Below are positions 9,053-16,613 of a DNA stretch of 38,610 nucleotides, one piece after another. The stretch lies in assembly GCA_003224145.1 (NCBI GenBank), contig QHYN01000215.1, positions 1-38,610 on the forward strand, in the 5' to 3' direction. A program made the translations under genes and the position numbers. Within the stretch, counting starts at the first letter, position 1, and each line of letters starts with the position of its first letter. The DNA comes from Acidobacteriota bacterium. Its GTDB lineage: Bacteria; Acidobacteriota; Terriglobia; Acidiferrales; UBA7541. A model generated the notes under the pieces. That model was not told the origin of the DNA, ran no database searches, and saw nothing but the letters and a program-made list of their open reading frames with translations.

Positions 9053-9436
9053 ATGAATTACACGAAAAAGCCCCTGGCCGCAGCATTCGTTACCGCTGTT
9101 CTCGTTTTGGCAGGCGTGTTGTTTGCCCAGCAAAAGACCGTCACCGTAGAAGGTTACGTTCTCGACTCCGCGTGTGCCTTCACGAAAAACCTGGAGAAGC
9201 CCGTCAGCCGCGACTGCGCGCTCGCCTGCGCCAAAGAGGGCTCGCAGCTCGTCATCCTGACCAAAGACGGCACCATCTATTGGCCCATCGATAGCGCAAC
9301 ACCCGCCAAAGGGCAGAATGCGCGCTTGCTGGAATTCGCCGGAAACCGCGTGACCGCCACAGGCAAACTCTACGACCGCGGCGGCTCGCATGCTCTCGTC
9401 ATCGAAAGCATCCACGCCACCGCCGCAAAGAATTAG
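9053..9436 (+). CDS. Small secreted protein of unknown function with conserved-looking cysteines
   Basis: 127 residues. A signal peptide with a hydrophobic core covers residues ~8-25 (AQQ cleavage region). The mature part begins with a beta-rich segment (TVTVEGYVLDSACAF), has cysteines C41, C55 and C59, and ends with LLEFAGNRVTATGKLYDRGGSHALVIESI, which looks like a small OB- or barrel-type fold. I recall similar short exported proteins from Acidobacteriota but no assigned function. A near-consensus promoter precedes it; the plausible ribosome site is GGAGACAGAGGGA. Presumably periplasmic. Confidence 0.8.
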   Translation: MNYTKKPLAAAFVTAVLVLAGVLFAQQKTVTVEGYVLDSACAFTKNLEKPVSRDCALACAKEGSQLVILTKDGTIYWPIDSATPAKGQNARLLEFAGNRVTATGKLYDRGGSHALVIESIHATAAKN

Positions 9437-9697
9437 TTTTACTGCTGGGCATGCCGCCGGGTGCTCCGCCCTTGTTGTTTTTGCAAGAGCGAGCCTTTAG
9501 CCATGATTTGTGCTATTCTATCCACTGCGAAAACTGAATTGCCTGAATTCCCTGTCGAGTACGGTTTGCATTCCTCCCTCCTGTGACTTCAGCCGATTCA
9601 TGTGAACTGTTTGCGGGCTAGGGTACCGGCATCGTAACGGGTTCTCTCACCAGCGACCTTTGGAAAGGCATTTTCGGCAAGCAATCGGAGAAAGAGC
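9437..9697 (+). promoter_or_regulatory. Intergenic leader of the RNA-binding protein gene
   Basis: 261 bp without a gene. It holds a candidate extended -10 (TGCTATTCT, near 9511-9519) without a clear -35, leaving a possible ~170-nt 5' leader before the RRM gene. Long leaders are common for cold-induced RNA-binding proteins, but no specific structure was established. Confidence 0.3.
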
Positions 9698-10084
9698 ATG
9701 AAGAGTATTTTTGTTGGAAATATGAACTTTCAGACCACGGAGAGCGATCTGCGCGCGCTCTTCGCCCCCTTCGGGCAAGTCACGCGCGTGCACATGGCCA
9801 TGGACCGGGAAACCGGACGGGCTCGCGGCTTTGCGTTTGTGGAAATGCCCAATGACGAAGAAGCCGCCAAAGCCATTGCCGGACTGGACGGCAAGGAAGC
9901 TGGCGGGCGCAATCTCAAGGTCAACGAAGCGCGGCCCAGGGGCGAAGGCGGGCCGTCTCGCGGGCCGAAAAGTCTCGGCAAGGGCGGCGGCTTTAACAAG
10001 GGTGGCAAAGGGGGCGGCCGCGACCGCTTCTCGAACGAAGATTATCGCGAATCGGCGCGCCAGCCGCGCGAACCCCGCTGGTAA
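9698..10084 (+). CDS. RRM-domain RNA-binding protein with Gly/Lys/Arg-rich tail
   Basis: 128 residues. One RNA recognition motif covers residues 1-80: RNP2 IFVGNM at 4-9 and RNP1 RGFAFVEM at 43-50, with the aromatic residues that stack on RNA. The tail (81-128) is low complexity and rich in G, K and R, with GGG runs and repeated GKGGG. It resembles the small glycine-rich RRM proteins of cyanobacteria and other bacteria, which bind single-stranded RNA and are often cold-regulated. GGAG 7 nt before the ATG sets the start. It is followed 24 nt later by a 56-residue basic protein gene in the same direction, probably co-transcribed. Confidence 0.93.
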   Translation: MKSIFVGNMNFQTTESDLRALFAPFGQVTRVHMAMDRETGRARGFAFVEMPNDEEAAKAIAGLDGKEAGGRNLKVNEARPRGEGGPSRGPKSLGKGGGFNKGGKGGGRDRFSNEDYRESARQPREPRW

Positions 10085-10108
10085 CCCCACGGGTAAGGAG
10101 GAACCACG

Positions 10109-10279
10109 ATGCCCACGACATTCCAAAAGCGCCAGAAAGAATTGAAACGCTTGGAAAAAAGCAAAATGAAAGAAGCCAAGCGCGCGCAACGCAAGCTGGA
10201 AAGGGCCGCGCAGAAAGAGGCCGGCCAGAGCGGCCCGCAAATCGATACCACGCCGCCGGAACAACCGCCCCAGAACTGA
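10109..10279 (+). CDS. 56-residue highly basic small protein downstream of the RRM gene
   Basis: A strong ribosome site, AAGGAGG, lies 7 nt before the ATG. The product is 56 residues. Residues 5-37 are an almost pure charged helix (FQKRQKELKRLEKSKMKEAKRA, shown here in part), rich in K, R, E and Q, followed by a Pro-rich tail TPPEQPPQN. No cysteine, no membrane segment, no signal peptide. The 24-nt gap to the RRM gene and the strong ribosome site argue for a real co-expressed gene. A role in RNA or ribosome binding together with the RRM protein is inference only. Confidence 0.75.
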   Translation: MPTTFQKRQKELKRLEKSKMKEAKRAQRKLERAAQKEAGQSGPQIDTTPPEQPPQN

Positions 10280-10422
10280 GCCGTCATTCCTGGGTGCGCA
10301 TCCTTTGTAACTTGTGATGGGCCGCTTGCTCGCGCTCTCAAGCTGACTTTCGTTTCCCCCTCATCCACCGCATCGGTGTTTTGTGTCCGCGCGACGCACG
10401 CTGAGCACGCACGAAAAGTTGC

Positions 10423-11636
10423 CTAGCCGTGTGGGTCGTACACTACGCCAGCAAACAGGTCCGCCCCGCTTCTTGCGTCTCTCAACAGCACTGCAAACGG
10501 GCGGTCAAACACCAGGGTTTTCTTTTTCGGAATCCCCCCGGCGAGCGCTGGCCAGAGCCATCATCACCGCGCTCGCGGCTGCGGCCACTGTCCCTTCTTC
10601 ATCCACTTCCAGGCGCGTCTTGTGGATCACTTCGCCGATAAAGAACAGCGGCGACCCTAGCGGCGTAAAATCCGCCCCCGGGTATTGAAACGCAATGCCC
10701 ATCCCCATCCGCGTCAACGGCGCCTTGAGCTGGCTCGTGAAATCGATCGTGAAGCGCGGCATGCTTAGATCGAGTTCAACCGGCTCTTGCTCGACGAACA
10801 AATCCGCCAAACTCTCTTCCGTCAGAATCTCTTCCGGGCCAACGCCCTTTGTCGGCAGCAGCATATACAGCTCGATCGCAGAGCCTTCGTATCCGAGTAC
10901 TGCCGCTTCAAATCTCTTTCCGAACCGGTACGCACCTTGCAAATCGCCTTGCCGCATCATGGGCACTAGTTTTTCGCCGCCATTCGCCAGGTGAAACGGC
11001 TTCGGTTGCGTCGCTTCCTTCTTGAACGGATCGCAAAATTTGCCCTTGAAATAGACGGCATTCGTGATCACGGCGGCCAAATTTGCTGTGGCCTCGGGCG
11101 TCACAATATGAGGAATTTTGCCCCTGGTTTTCTCCGCGACCCATTGATTGATGGCCAGTGCCGCGGAAGGCTCGTTGAGGTCCACCGCGCGCACTGCCGC
11201 ATCGTAAACTTCCTGGCATACACGCGCAAACTCCGGCGCAATCGTTGCCCTGACGTCTACCCACAAACCATTGGCAATCGTCAGTTCCGCGCCGCTGCTC
11301 GCCCGCAACTTTTTCATCAGCACTACTGCGGATTCATTCACCTCTTCCTGACTCGCATCTGCGGGCAAGGTCAGCGCCCGCCGCATCGCTGCTTTGGTTT
11401 CTCCGCCCGCACCCGTTTCTGTCATCGCCAACGCAAGAAAATACGCTCAGGGGGGAAAGGAAAACGTTTTGCTTGGGTGTTTGAGAAACTTCCTGTTGCA
11501 GCAGCGTCAGCCCAAATGTGTGAAGAGACTGCGCCGCGCCATCTGCCGCCGAGATCCAGGAGTCCACTACTGGCTCTCGGGCCTGTGGCGCGAGTTGTCG
11601 AGCGTTCCTTTGCCGAAGTCTGGCCCAGAAAGACAT
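10423..11636 (-). pseudogene. Serpin (serine protease inhibitor), disrupted by two homopolymer frameshifts
   Basis: Read through, this encodes a full-length serpin of about 400 residues. The N-terminal part (start 11636) has HTFGLTLLQQEV and FLSPLSVF. After a one-base excess in an A4 run (11438-11441, plus strand) the frame resumes as LALAMTETGAGGETKAAM, the classical serpin helix. The middle holds NAVYFKGKF and LSMPRFTIDF. The reactive-loop hinge is intact (EEGTVAAAASAV), which predicts an inhibitory serpin. A second one-base excess in a C6 run (10534-10539) truncates the frame; in the shifted frame the canonical end VFDRPFAVLLRD and LFAGVVYDP follows to a stop at 10423. The longest intact frame is 10505-11431 (308 residues). 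Either a decayed gene or two sequencing errors; both sites are homopolymers. Confidence 0.85.
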
Positions 11637-11881
11637 TTTTCACCTCAAGCCTCCTGGACGCGAATCATCATACATCCCATTCGCCGCCGGCGTGATCCTC
11701 CAACTTAGCGGTCATGCATCCGCTCCGATGCTTCTACGGTGCGCGTGCGGAGATTCTTTCTTATTCCAACTTTGAACCGTGAACTTTGAACTTTAGACTG
11801 TCGACTACTGACTCCCTTTTCTGCCTTCCTTTTGCAACTGGTGCAGCCTTCGCCAGCACGTGCTCGGACCCGAATACCGCC
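11637..11881. other. Intergenic stretch without a gene
   Basis: No convincing coding region. It contains a low-complexity patch (11766-11800) with repeated GAACTTTGAACTTT-like heptamers. Similar degenerate text recurs near 13190 and 13780. Confidence 0.4.
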
Positions 11882-11997
11882 GAGGCCGTTGCGCTCTCGC
11901 AAAATCGCGAGCATGATTGCCGAATGGCGATGATCAAAGAGACTCCGAAGAGCTTTAATGACTACGTGGATCGTTTTCCGAAAGAAGCGCAACACCT
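11882..11997 (+). repeat. Imperfect direct repeat, copy 1 (5' part of a DUF1801 gene)
   Basis: About 115 bp, strongly similar to 12658-12772. The shared block starts with GAGGCCGTTGCGCTCTCGCA and runs through the first ~25 codons of the DUF1801 gene. The copies are 776 bp apart (start to start) and bracket the DUF433/DUF5615 pair. Confidence 0.85.
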
Positions 11998-12000
11998 CCT
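11924..12000 (+). pseudogene. Truncated DUF1801 gene fragment
   Basis: Starting at the ATG at 11924 the frame reads MAMIKETPKSFNDYVDRFP, clearly homologous to the intact gene at 12700 (MAMTKEMPKNFDDYVDRFP). Homology is lost after about 25 codons, and the frame runs on without similarity to a stop at 12067. It keeps the 5' end only, and the promoter of the DUF433 gene lies in what follows. It is a remnant of a duplication or insertion event. Confidence 0.75.
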
Positions 12001-12001
12001 T

Positions 12002-12030
12002 TTGCCTTTGCTTTGCAAACGCGCTAGTAT
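12002..12030 (+). promoter_or_regulatory. Promoter of the DUF433 antitoxin gene, probably giving a leaderless mRNA
   Basis: TTGCCT (12002-12007), 17-bp spacer, TAGTAT (12025-12030). The expected start of transcription, 6-7 nt past the -10, coincides with the ATG at 12037. No Shine-Dalgarno sequence precedes that ATG, which fits leaderless translation. Confidence 0.5.
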
Positions 12031-12036
12031 CCCCTC

Positions 12037-12261
12037 ATGCCCGTGGAATGGAAACGCTACATCGTAAGCGAGCCGGAAATCCTGCGCGGCAAGCCGCGCC
12101 TGAAAGGACCACGTATTCCCGTGGGCCTCGTCCTGGGGTATCTGGCCGCTGGCAAATCTGCAGAAGACATCATCGCTGAGCTTCCCGGTCTCACGCGCGA
12201 ACAAATCGCCGCATGCTTGGACTACACCCGCGACCTGGCTGAATTTGAGGCCGTCGTCTGA
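12037..12261 (+). CDS. DUF433 antitoxin
   Basis: 74 residues, the full family length. The DUF433 pattern is clear: IVSEPEILRGKPRLKGPRIPV, then LGYLAAGKSAEDIIAELPGLTREQIAACLDYTRD, a helix-turn-helix-like fold. DUF433 proteins are usually paired with DUF5615 PIN-like toxins and both neutralise the toxin and repress the operon. Here the stop TGA (12259-12261) shares its last A with the toxin start ATG (12261), giving a one-base overlap and translational coupling. The antitoxin is intact while the toxin behind it is frameshifted. Confidence 0.9.
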   Translation: MPVEWKRYIVSEPEILRGKPRLKGPRIPVGLVLGYLAAGKSAEDIIAELPGLTREQIAACLDYTRDLAEFEAVV

Positions 12262-12657
12262 TGGCCTTGCGGTTTCTGGCTGACCACTGCATCTCCAACT
12301 CCATCGTTCAAGCTCTCCGCGACGCGAATCACGAGGTCTTGCGCTTGAAGGATCTCTTGCCGGTGGAGTCTTCTGATGCCATCGTCATCGCCAAGGTTCA
12401 GGAAATCGACGCGATTCTCTTATCTTTTCTTTGAACGGCGACTTTGCCGATATCGTCACCTATCCGCTCAGGAGCCACAAGGGGATTATCGCCTTCAGGT
12501 GCGCAACCATCCGGAAGCCCTTCCTCATCTCATGGCCAGACTCACGACGTACTTGAACGGGCAGCCTGTCAACGAGCATTACCGCGGGAAGTTATTCGTG
12601 GTCGATGGCGGGTGCCTACCCCTGGATCTGTTGAAACCTCTTGGGCGACAGACCCCA
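12261..12657 (+). pseudogene. DUF5615 PIN-like toxin, disrupted by two frameshifts
   Basis: The frame opens with MALRFLADHCISNSIVQALR, typical of DUF5615: an N-terminal acidic D8 and a following helix as in PIN-like nucleases. It reads to a premature TGA in the T-rich stretch 12421-12433. A shift there recovers LNGDFADIVTYPLRSHKGII. A second shift at CC 12492-12493 (one C missing) recovers LQVRNHPEALPHLM and HYRGKLFVVDGG. All parts of a ~120-residue toxin are thus present in three frames. Its last frame continues without a stop into the DUF1801 gene, so the original toxin end has been lost. An inactivated toxin beside a kept antitoxin is the usual decay pattern; base-call error at homopolymers is the alternative. 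Confidence 0.8.
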
Positions 12658-12772
12658 GAGGCCGTTGCGCTCTCGCAAAATCGAAGGCATGATTGCGCAA
12701 TGGCGATGACCAAAGAGATGCCGAAGAATTTTGATGACTACGTGGATCGTTTCCCGAAAGAAGTGCAGCAGT
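12658..12772 (+). repeat. Imperfect direct repeat, copy 2 (5' part of the intact DUF1801 gene)
   Basis: Partner of 11882-11997. It includes a candidate promoter (TTGCGC, 17 bp, CATGAT) ending 7 nt before the ATG at 12700, and the first ~24 codons. Confidence 0.85.
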
Positions 12773-13074
12773 TCTTACAGAAGATGCGCCTGACAATCAA
12801 AAAGGCCGCGCCCCAAGCCAAGGAAACGATTAGCTATGGCATTCCTGCGTTTACCTTAAACGGAATGCTGGTCTGGTTTGCGGCGTTCACAACCCATATA
12901 GGGTTTTACCCCCGCGCTTCGGCGATCGCCGCCTTCAAGAAGGAGTTATCGGGCTACAAAGGAGCCAAGGGGTCGGTACAATTCCCGTTCGACAAGCCGC
13001 TCCCGCTGGCTCTGGTGACCCGCATCGTGAAGTTTCGCGTGAAACAGAATCTAAGCAAGAGCAAGAAAAAGTGA
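12700..13074 (+). CDS. DUF1801 (YdhG-like) family protein
   Basis: 124 residues. Features of DUF1801: FDDYVDRFPKEVQQFLQKMRLTIKKAAPQAKETISYGIPAFTLNG in its first half (quoted in order, abridged: DDYVDRFP, ETISYGIPAF), followed by a beta-rich part with IGFYPRASAI and FPFDKPLPLALVTRIVKFRV. Related proteins in Gram-positives act as small frataxin-like iron or substrate carriers; most members are uncharacterised. The frame is open far upstream through toxin debris, but homology begins at MAM (12700) and the truncated copy at 11924 starts the same way. There is no Shine-Dalgarno, so the mRNA is probably leaderless. Confidence 0.85.
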   Translation: MAMTKEMPKNFDDYVDRFPKEVQQFLQKMRLTIKKAAPQAKETISYGIPAFTLNGMLVWFAAFTTHIGFYPRASAIAAFKKELSGYKGAKGSVQFPFDKPLPLALVTRIVKFRVKQNLSKSKKK

Positions 13075-13090
13075 ATATCCGATGAGGATA

Positions 13091-13125
13091 GTCATCCTGA
13101 GCGAGCGCAGCGAGTCGAAGGATCT
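13091..13125 (+). repeat. Dispersed intergenic repeat (GTCATCCTGAGCG family)
   Basis: GTCATCCTGAGCG, then a short GC-rich palindromic centre (GCGCAGCGAGTCGAAGGATCT). The same kind of unit appears in inverse orientation at 38133-38160. Such units occur in intergenic regions of many high-GC soil bacteria. Function unknown. Confidence 0.6.
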
Positions 13126-13523
13126 CCCCCGTGGAGTTGTCTATCCCTGAGCGGGCCGCCTTTCGATAGCCTCTTCTCCGAAGACCTTACTTTCAACCCC
13201 TAACTCTGAACCTTCAACCTCCTGCTCTTACCCCCGCTTTCGCGCATTTCCACCGCCCCCAGTGAGCTCTACCCCTGTGTTTTCTTTCTCTTACGCACCC
13301 ATTCGAACGGATGTGCCCACTTGCCAAATACTAGTACTATAAATAGAATTGACGAAACATTTAATTCAGGGTACCATCGGTCGTGAATTATCGACTCCAC
13401 TCCCGCCGCCCGGCCCTTTTCACTTCCTCAGTACCGGTGCATCCACCAATCCCTCGCCTGCATACGCGCTCATCAAGTACTTTGCGCTTCGTTTCTTTTC
13501 AATCACTTACGAATTGCAAATTC

Positions 13524-13665
13524 TGTAACTCCTTTGTTTTGAAATTCATACAAAATGCCGGGGGTGTACCCCTCTCTCTTCGTCCTCCAGAGTTCCGTAT
13601 ACTCTTCCAAGTTCCGTATCCCCTAAGTCCTTTGTTTTGCCACTCTTACGAAAACTGCCGGGGTA
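13524..13665 (+). repeat. Imperfect ~40-bp direct repeat pair
   Basis: Copies at 13524-13566 and 13622-13665 share TAA-x-TCCTTTGTTTTG, then TAC-x-AAA, then TGCCGGGG, in the same order and nearly the same spacing. They lie 98 bp apart in a non-coding region. Confidence 0.6.
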
Positions 13666-13815
13666 GGCGTGTTTCTAAAGAAGAATCACGGAAAGAAAAA
13701 CTCTAGGTGCTTCCCATTTTGGAACCGAGCATCCGTTCCGTGGGCCTGCCCGGAGGTGTTGGGTTCTTCCGTTTTCACCTTTCGACTGTCGACGGTCAAC
13801 TTCTTTCTAGTGCCT

Positions 13816-14961
13816 TCACTCCGGAAACGCCTTCGCATCGATCCCCGGCACCAGCTTCAGCGCGTTCTTGTAATACACTTTTTTCAACACCTCGTCCGGC
13901 ACCTGAAACCCGTAAATGCGCCAGAAGGCATGGCGCGGGCGGTAATACTCGAAATACTCGTCGCGTGTTTCCAGCGCGCGAAAATACCATTTGTATTCGT
14001 TCACTTCGTAGATGTCTTTGCCCATCAGTACTCGGTCCTGATACTTCACCAGGAAATCATGCGCGGAATACGGCTGCCGGCCCAGTTCCGCCAGCACCGC
14101 GGCGATGTCCACATAGACATTGGGGAGGCTATCGAACAGTTTCCCCAGCCGCTCCAGATCGTTCCCGTGAAATCCCAAGTGCGCCGCGATGAAATTTGTT
14201 TGCGGATGCTTGGCGAACAAATGATTACGCTCGCTCATCAGCGTTTCAAACGGCGGATACTTTTCCGGCGGCCGCGCGCGCCCGGGAAATTGTTTCAGCT
14301 CGAGCCAGCGCTCGTTGTGGTAGTCCCAGGGATCAAAAAACGCGGAAGGCTCCGCAATGTGAATCAGCACGGGAATTCTCAACTCCGCACATTTGTCCCA
14401 AACCGCATCGAATTCCGGATCATCCACATGCACGCGCTCGCCGTTGGCGTATTTCAAATCCATCCCGAAATTCTTAAAGATCTTCAATCCTTGCGCGCCG
14501 TTTTTGAAATCCTGTTCCAGCCGTTGCGCCGCGCGCTTCCCGTAACCGGGAGTATTCAGATCGTCGTAGCTCAAATTCGCGAACACCACAAAACGGTCCG
14601 GGTAGCGTCCCTTCATCACCGCAACCGTCTGCCGCAATTGCTCTTCCGTTCCGCCGCTCAAATTCACCATCACGCGCAAGTTGATCGTATCCATCTCTTT
14701 CACCAGCCGGTCCACTTCCTGCGCCGTGGGATTCCAGTGATGGCTATGAATGTCGATGAAGGGAAACTTCGCCCGCTCGACTTTGTGTTCCTTGGTGACC
14801 AGCGTGGACTTGGGCTGGTACTCCTCAATGGTCAGCGTCGGCTGATTCTTTTTCGCGCCTTGGCCTTGTTGTGCTTTGCCTGCACGGGCCCACGCGAAAA
14901 GCATGCCGCAAATCGCCGTGGCAACGATCGCAAAGAAAGGAATGCTGCGCCGGAGTCTCAT
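13816..14961 (-). CDS. Secreted amidohydrolase family protein (Amidohydro_2 type TIM-barrel hydrolase)
   Basis: 381 residues. An N-terminal hydrophobic signal or anchor segment (residues ~7-30), then a metal-dependent hydrolase barrel. Residues ~68-75 carry the metal-binding motif DIHSHHW; later strands have VMVNLSGG, VLIHIAEPSAFFDP (His ligand), FIAAHLGFHGND (His ligand) and a late Asp in LMGKDIY. This is the amidohydrolase 2 class (decarboxylases, lactonases and related hydrolases). The substrate cannot be deduced. AAGGA lies 6 nt before the ATG. The gene stands alone between non-coding DNA and a divergent small membrane protein gene. The long plus-strand ORF across it is an antisense shadow. 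Confidence 0.9.
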   Translation of the reverse strand: MRLRRSIPFFAIVATAICGMLFAWARAGKAQQGQGAKKNQPTLTIEEYQPKSTLVTKEHKVERAKFPFIDIHSHHWNPTAQEVDRLVKEMDTINLRVMVNLSGGTEEQLRQTVAVMKGRYPDRFVVFANLSYDDLNTPGYGKRAAQRLEQDFKNGAQGLKIFKNFGMDLKYANGERVHVDDPEFDAVWDKCAELRIPVLIHIAEPSAFFDPWDYHNERWLELKQFPGRARPPEKYPPFETLMSERNHLFAKHPQTNFIAAHLGFHGNDLERLGKLFDSLPNVYVDIAAVLAELGRQPYSAHDFLVKYQDRVLMGKDIYEVNEYKWYFRALETRDEYFEYYRPRHAFWRIYGFQVPDEVLKKVYYKNALKLVPGIDAKAFPE

Positions 14962-15154
14962 GGAGTTCCTTTTGGTCCTGGAGGTAAGACTGATTTTCCC
15001 ACAGGAGGGTTAGCATTCAGCGGACAATCCTCAACGCATGGAGTTCCAGCTTGTTTTCCCCTCCATTTGCCTGGACTTCGGCTGTTTCGCGGTAGAGCAA
15101 CATGCAAGCGTTCGTTTGGGAAGAAAAGTTGGAACGGCACTAGAATCAGGAGTG

Positions 15155-15445
15155 ATGCTACAACGCGGACTATCGCGCAATCTGTTGTTCGGAGGGCTCG
15201 GCCTGTTCGCTGGGTTTCTTGCACTAGCGATCGCGGTGCCCATCGAGCCGCAAGTTCCTGCAGCGCTGGTCGCTCTCTTTTCCCCCGGCTTGAAACTCGC
15301 CGAGCTCATCATGCCGGAGACGCACCGATCGCTCGCGTGGACGTTTGGCTGGTTCTTGCGCATCGCCATCTTGGCCAACGCTGTTTTCTATTACGCGATT
15401 TTCTCGTTCGCGACTTATCTTTTGTTGCGCCGCAGCTCCAGGTAG
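15155..15445 (+). CDS. Small membrane protein of unknown function
   Basis: 96 residues when started at the ATG at 15155, which has AGGAG 4-5 nt upstream; the frame is open further up but without protein-like sequence. Two or three hydrophobic segments (residues ~10-30, 35-50, 64-88) and a basic C-terminus LLLRRSSR suggest an inner-membrane protein with the tail in the cytoplasm. No family recognised. Divergent from the amidohydrolase gene. Confidence 0.6.
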   Translation: MLQRGLSRNLLFGGLGLFAGFLALAIAVPIEPQVPAALVALFSPGLKLAELIMPETHRSLAWTFGWFLRIAILANAVFYYAIFSFATYLLLRRSSR

Positions 15446-15719
15446 CTCTGCATCATTTCCGTCCCATGGTACGCGGGTTGAGGAGAGAAAATCGGACGAG
15501 CGGGAGGCACAGCTCTCCCAAGAGTGCTCCCCGCCCGTCGACCAGTTAACGGGAACAAACGGCCGGAATGCACAATGTCGTGAACAGGACCGCTTGTTCC
15601 GATTAGCCTTGGTCTGTGGAGGTAGTGAAGGCCCGCGCCAAATCGTTTCGCTCTTCAATGCTTGCAGCGCAGGAGACGGCGGGGTAAGCCTCCGCCTCCC
15701 GTACGCTGGTGAGATGCCG

Positions 15720-16613
15720 TTAGCGAGACGCCAAAAACGGGTTTTGGGTTTTGCTGGACTCCACTTCCGCGCGGCAGAAACGCAGGACTTCCACAGTATT
15801 CTGTTGGGACTTCCCTTCATAATCGTCCCAATCCGGCGGAAGAAGATCAATGACATGTCCGAACTCGTGCAGAAGCGCGGCGACCTGCGCGTTCAGGGTT
15901 CCACCAGCATAAGGTCCGACGCGCAACAGGCGTACACCTTGAAAATTCAGCGGTCCGCCGTCTTTGGGACTCTTGAGCACGTTCGCCATGGTGTAAAAGA
16001 ACGCTCCGTTTGCGTTTATTGAGACGGTGGCGTACGGTCCTGCGCCTTGCATAACGCTGGCGACGTACGGGCTGCGAATGAGGTCCATTTCGCCGGGCTC
16101 GTTCGTTTTCCGGACGTATGCTTCACCTTGATGGTCGAGGGAGAAGGTGAGCGTTCGAAAGGTAGTGGCGGGATCGGCATCCTTGCTCTGATACCACTCC
16201 GTGCACGCGTTTTCCGTTTGCAGGATTTCGAGGACTTTCTGGCGTGCTAACAGGATCTTTTGGCCCTGCTTTCCCATGGTATTCAAATCGTCCCGCACAG
16301 AATCTCTCGATGCAGTGCACCCGGCTGTCGTTCGAATCGCTGGATTACATGGAACGAGGGGCAAATCCTTCTCGGGGGAACGATCACAGGTTGCGAATGC
16401 TCCAGCGGCCCTCGACGCATCCGCTGGCGGAGCGACACGTGCTGAATCCGAACTCCTTTCGCAGGGCTTGGAAGCTGATGACAGGCTGCTGAATCGGAAT
16501 GATCCAGCTTCGCGACTCAGAAATTGAGACGTCTGGCAATGTGTGGCTACGCTGCAAAGGCTCGAGACAAAAAGAAGTGTGACGGCCGGAACGCTCCAAG
16601 GAGCGGAGTGCAT
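15720..16613 (-). CDS. Secreted HExxH zincin-like protein of unknown function
   Basis: 297 residues from the ATG at 16613, chosen for its GGGAG ribosome site and for the signal peptide that starts there (hydrophobic core ~9-24, ending near THCQ). The middle is Ser/Ala-rich with scattered cysteines. The C-terminal half holds LLHEFGHVIDLLPPD, with the zinc motif H249-E250-x-x-H253; a downstream acidic residue (E266 or E275) could be the third ligand. This is the core of a metallopeptidase-like fold, but no named family was recognised. Proteolytic activity is inferred from the motif only. Convergent with the upstream small membrane protein. Confidence 0.75.
   Translation of the reverse strand: MHSAPWSVPAVTLLFVSSLCSVATHCQTSQFLSREAGSFRFSSLSSASKPCERSSDSARVAPPADASRAAGAFATCDRSPEKDLPLVPCNPAIRTTAGCTASRDSVRDDLNTMGKQGQKILLARQKVLEILQTENACTEWYQSKDADPATTFRTLTFSLDHQGEAYVRKTNEPGEMDLIRSPYVASVMQGAGPYATVSINANGAFFYTMANVLKSPKDGGPLNFQGVRLLRVGPYAGGTLNAQVAALLHEFGHVIDLLPPDWDDYEGKSQQNTVEVLRFCRAEVESSKTQNPFLASR

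Larger units (their letters stand above)
13075..13815. other. 740-bp intergenic region with repeats, no gene recognised
   Basis: It contains a GTCATCCTGAGCG-type palindromic repeat (13091-13125), an imperfect ~40-bp direct repeat (13524-13566 and 13622-13665), and a ten-base AGTTCCGTAT repeat near 13590 and 13610. The open frames here lack ribosome sites and have biased, proline/serine-rich composition. Composition is lower in GC than the flanks around 13320-13560. Confidence 0.5.

Noticed and set aside
12376-13074. A 232-residue toxin-DUF1801 fusion protein
   Set aside because: The first half is frame-shifted toxin debris; the duplicate at 11924 shows the natural DUF1801 start is the MAM at 12700.
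13669-15549. 626-codon plus-strand open frame
   Set aside because: It runs antisense to the amidohydrolase gene, has no ribosome site and has biased composition; it is open because of GC-rich codons on the other strand.
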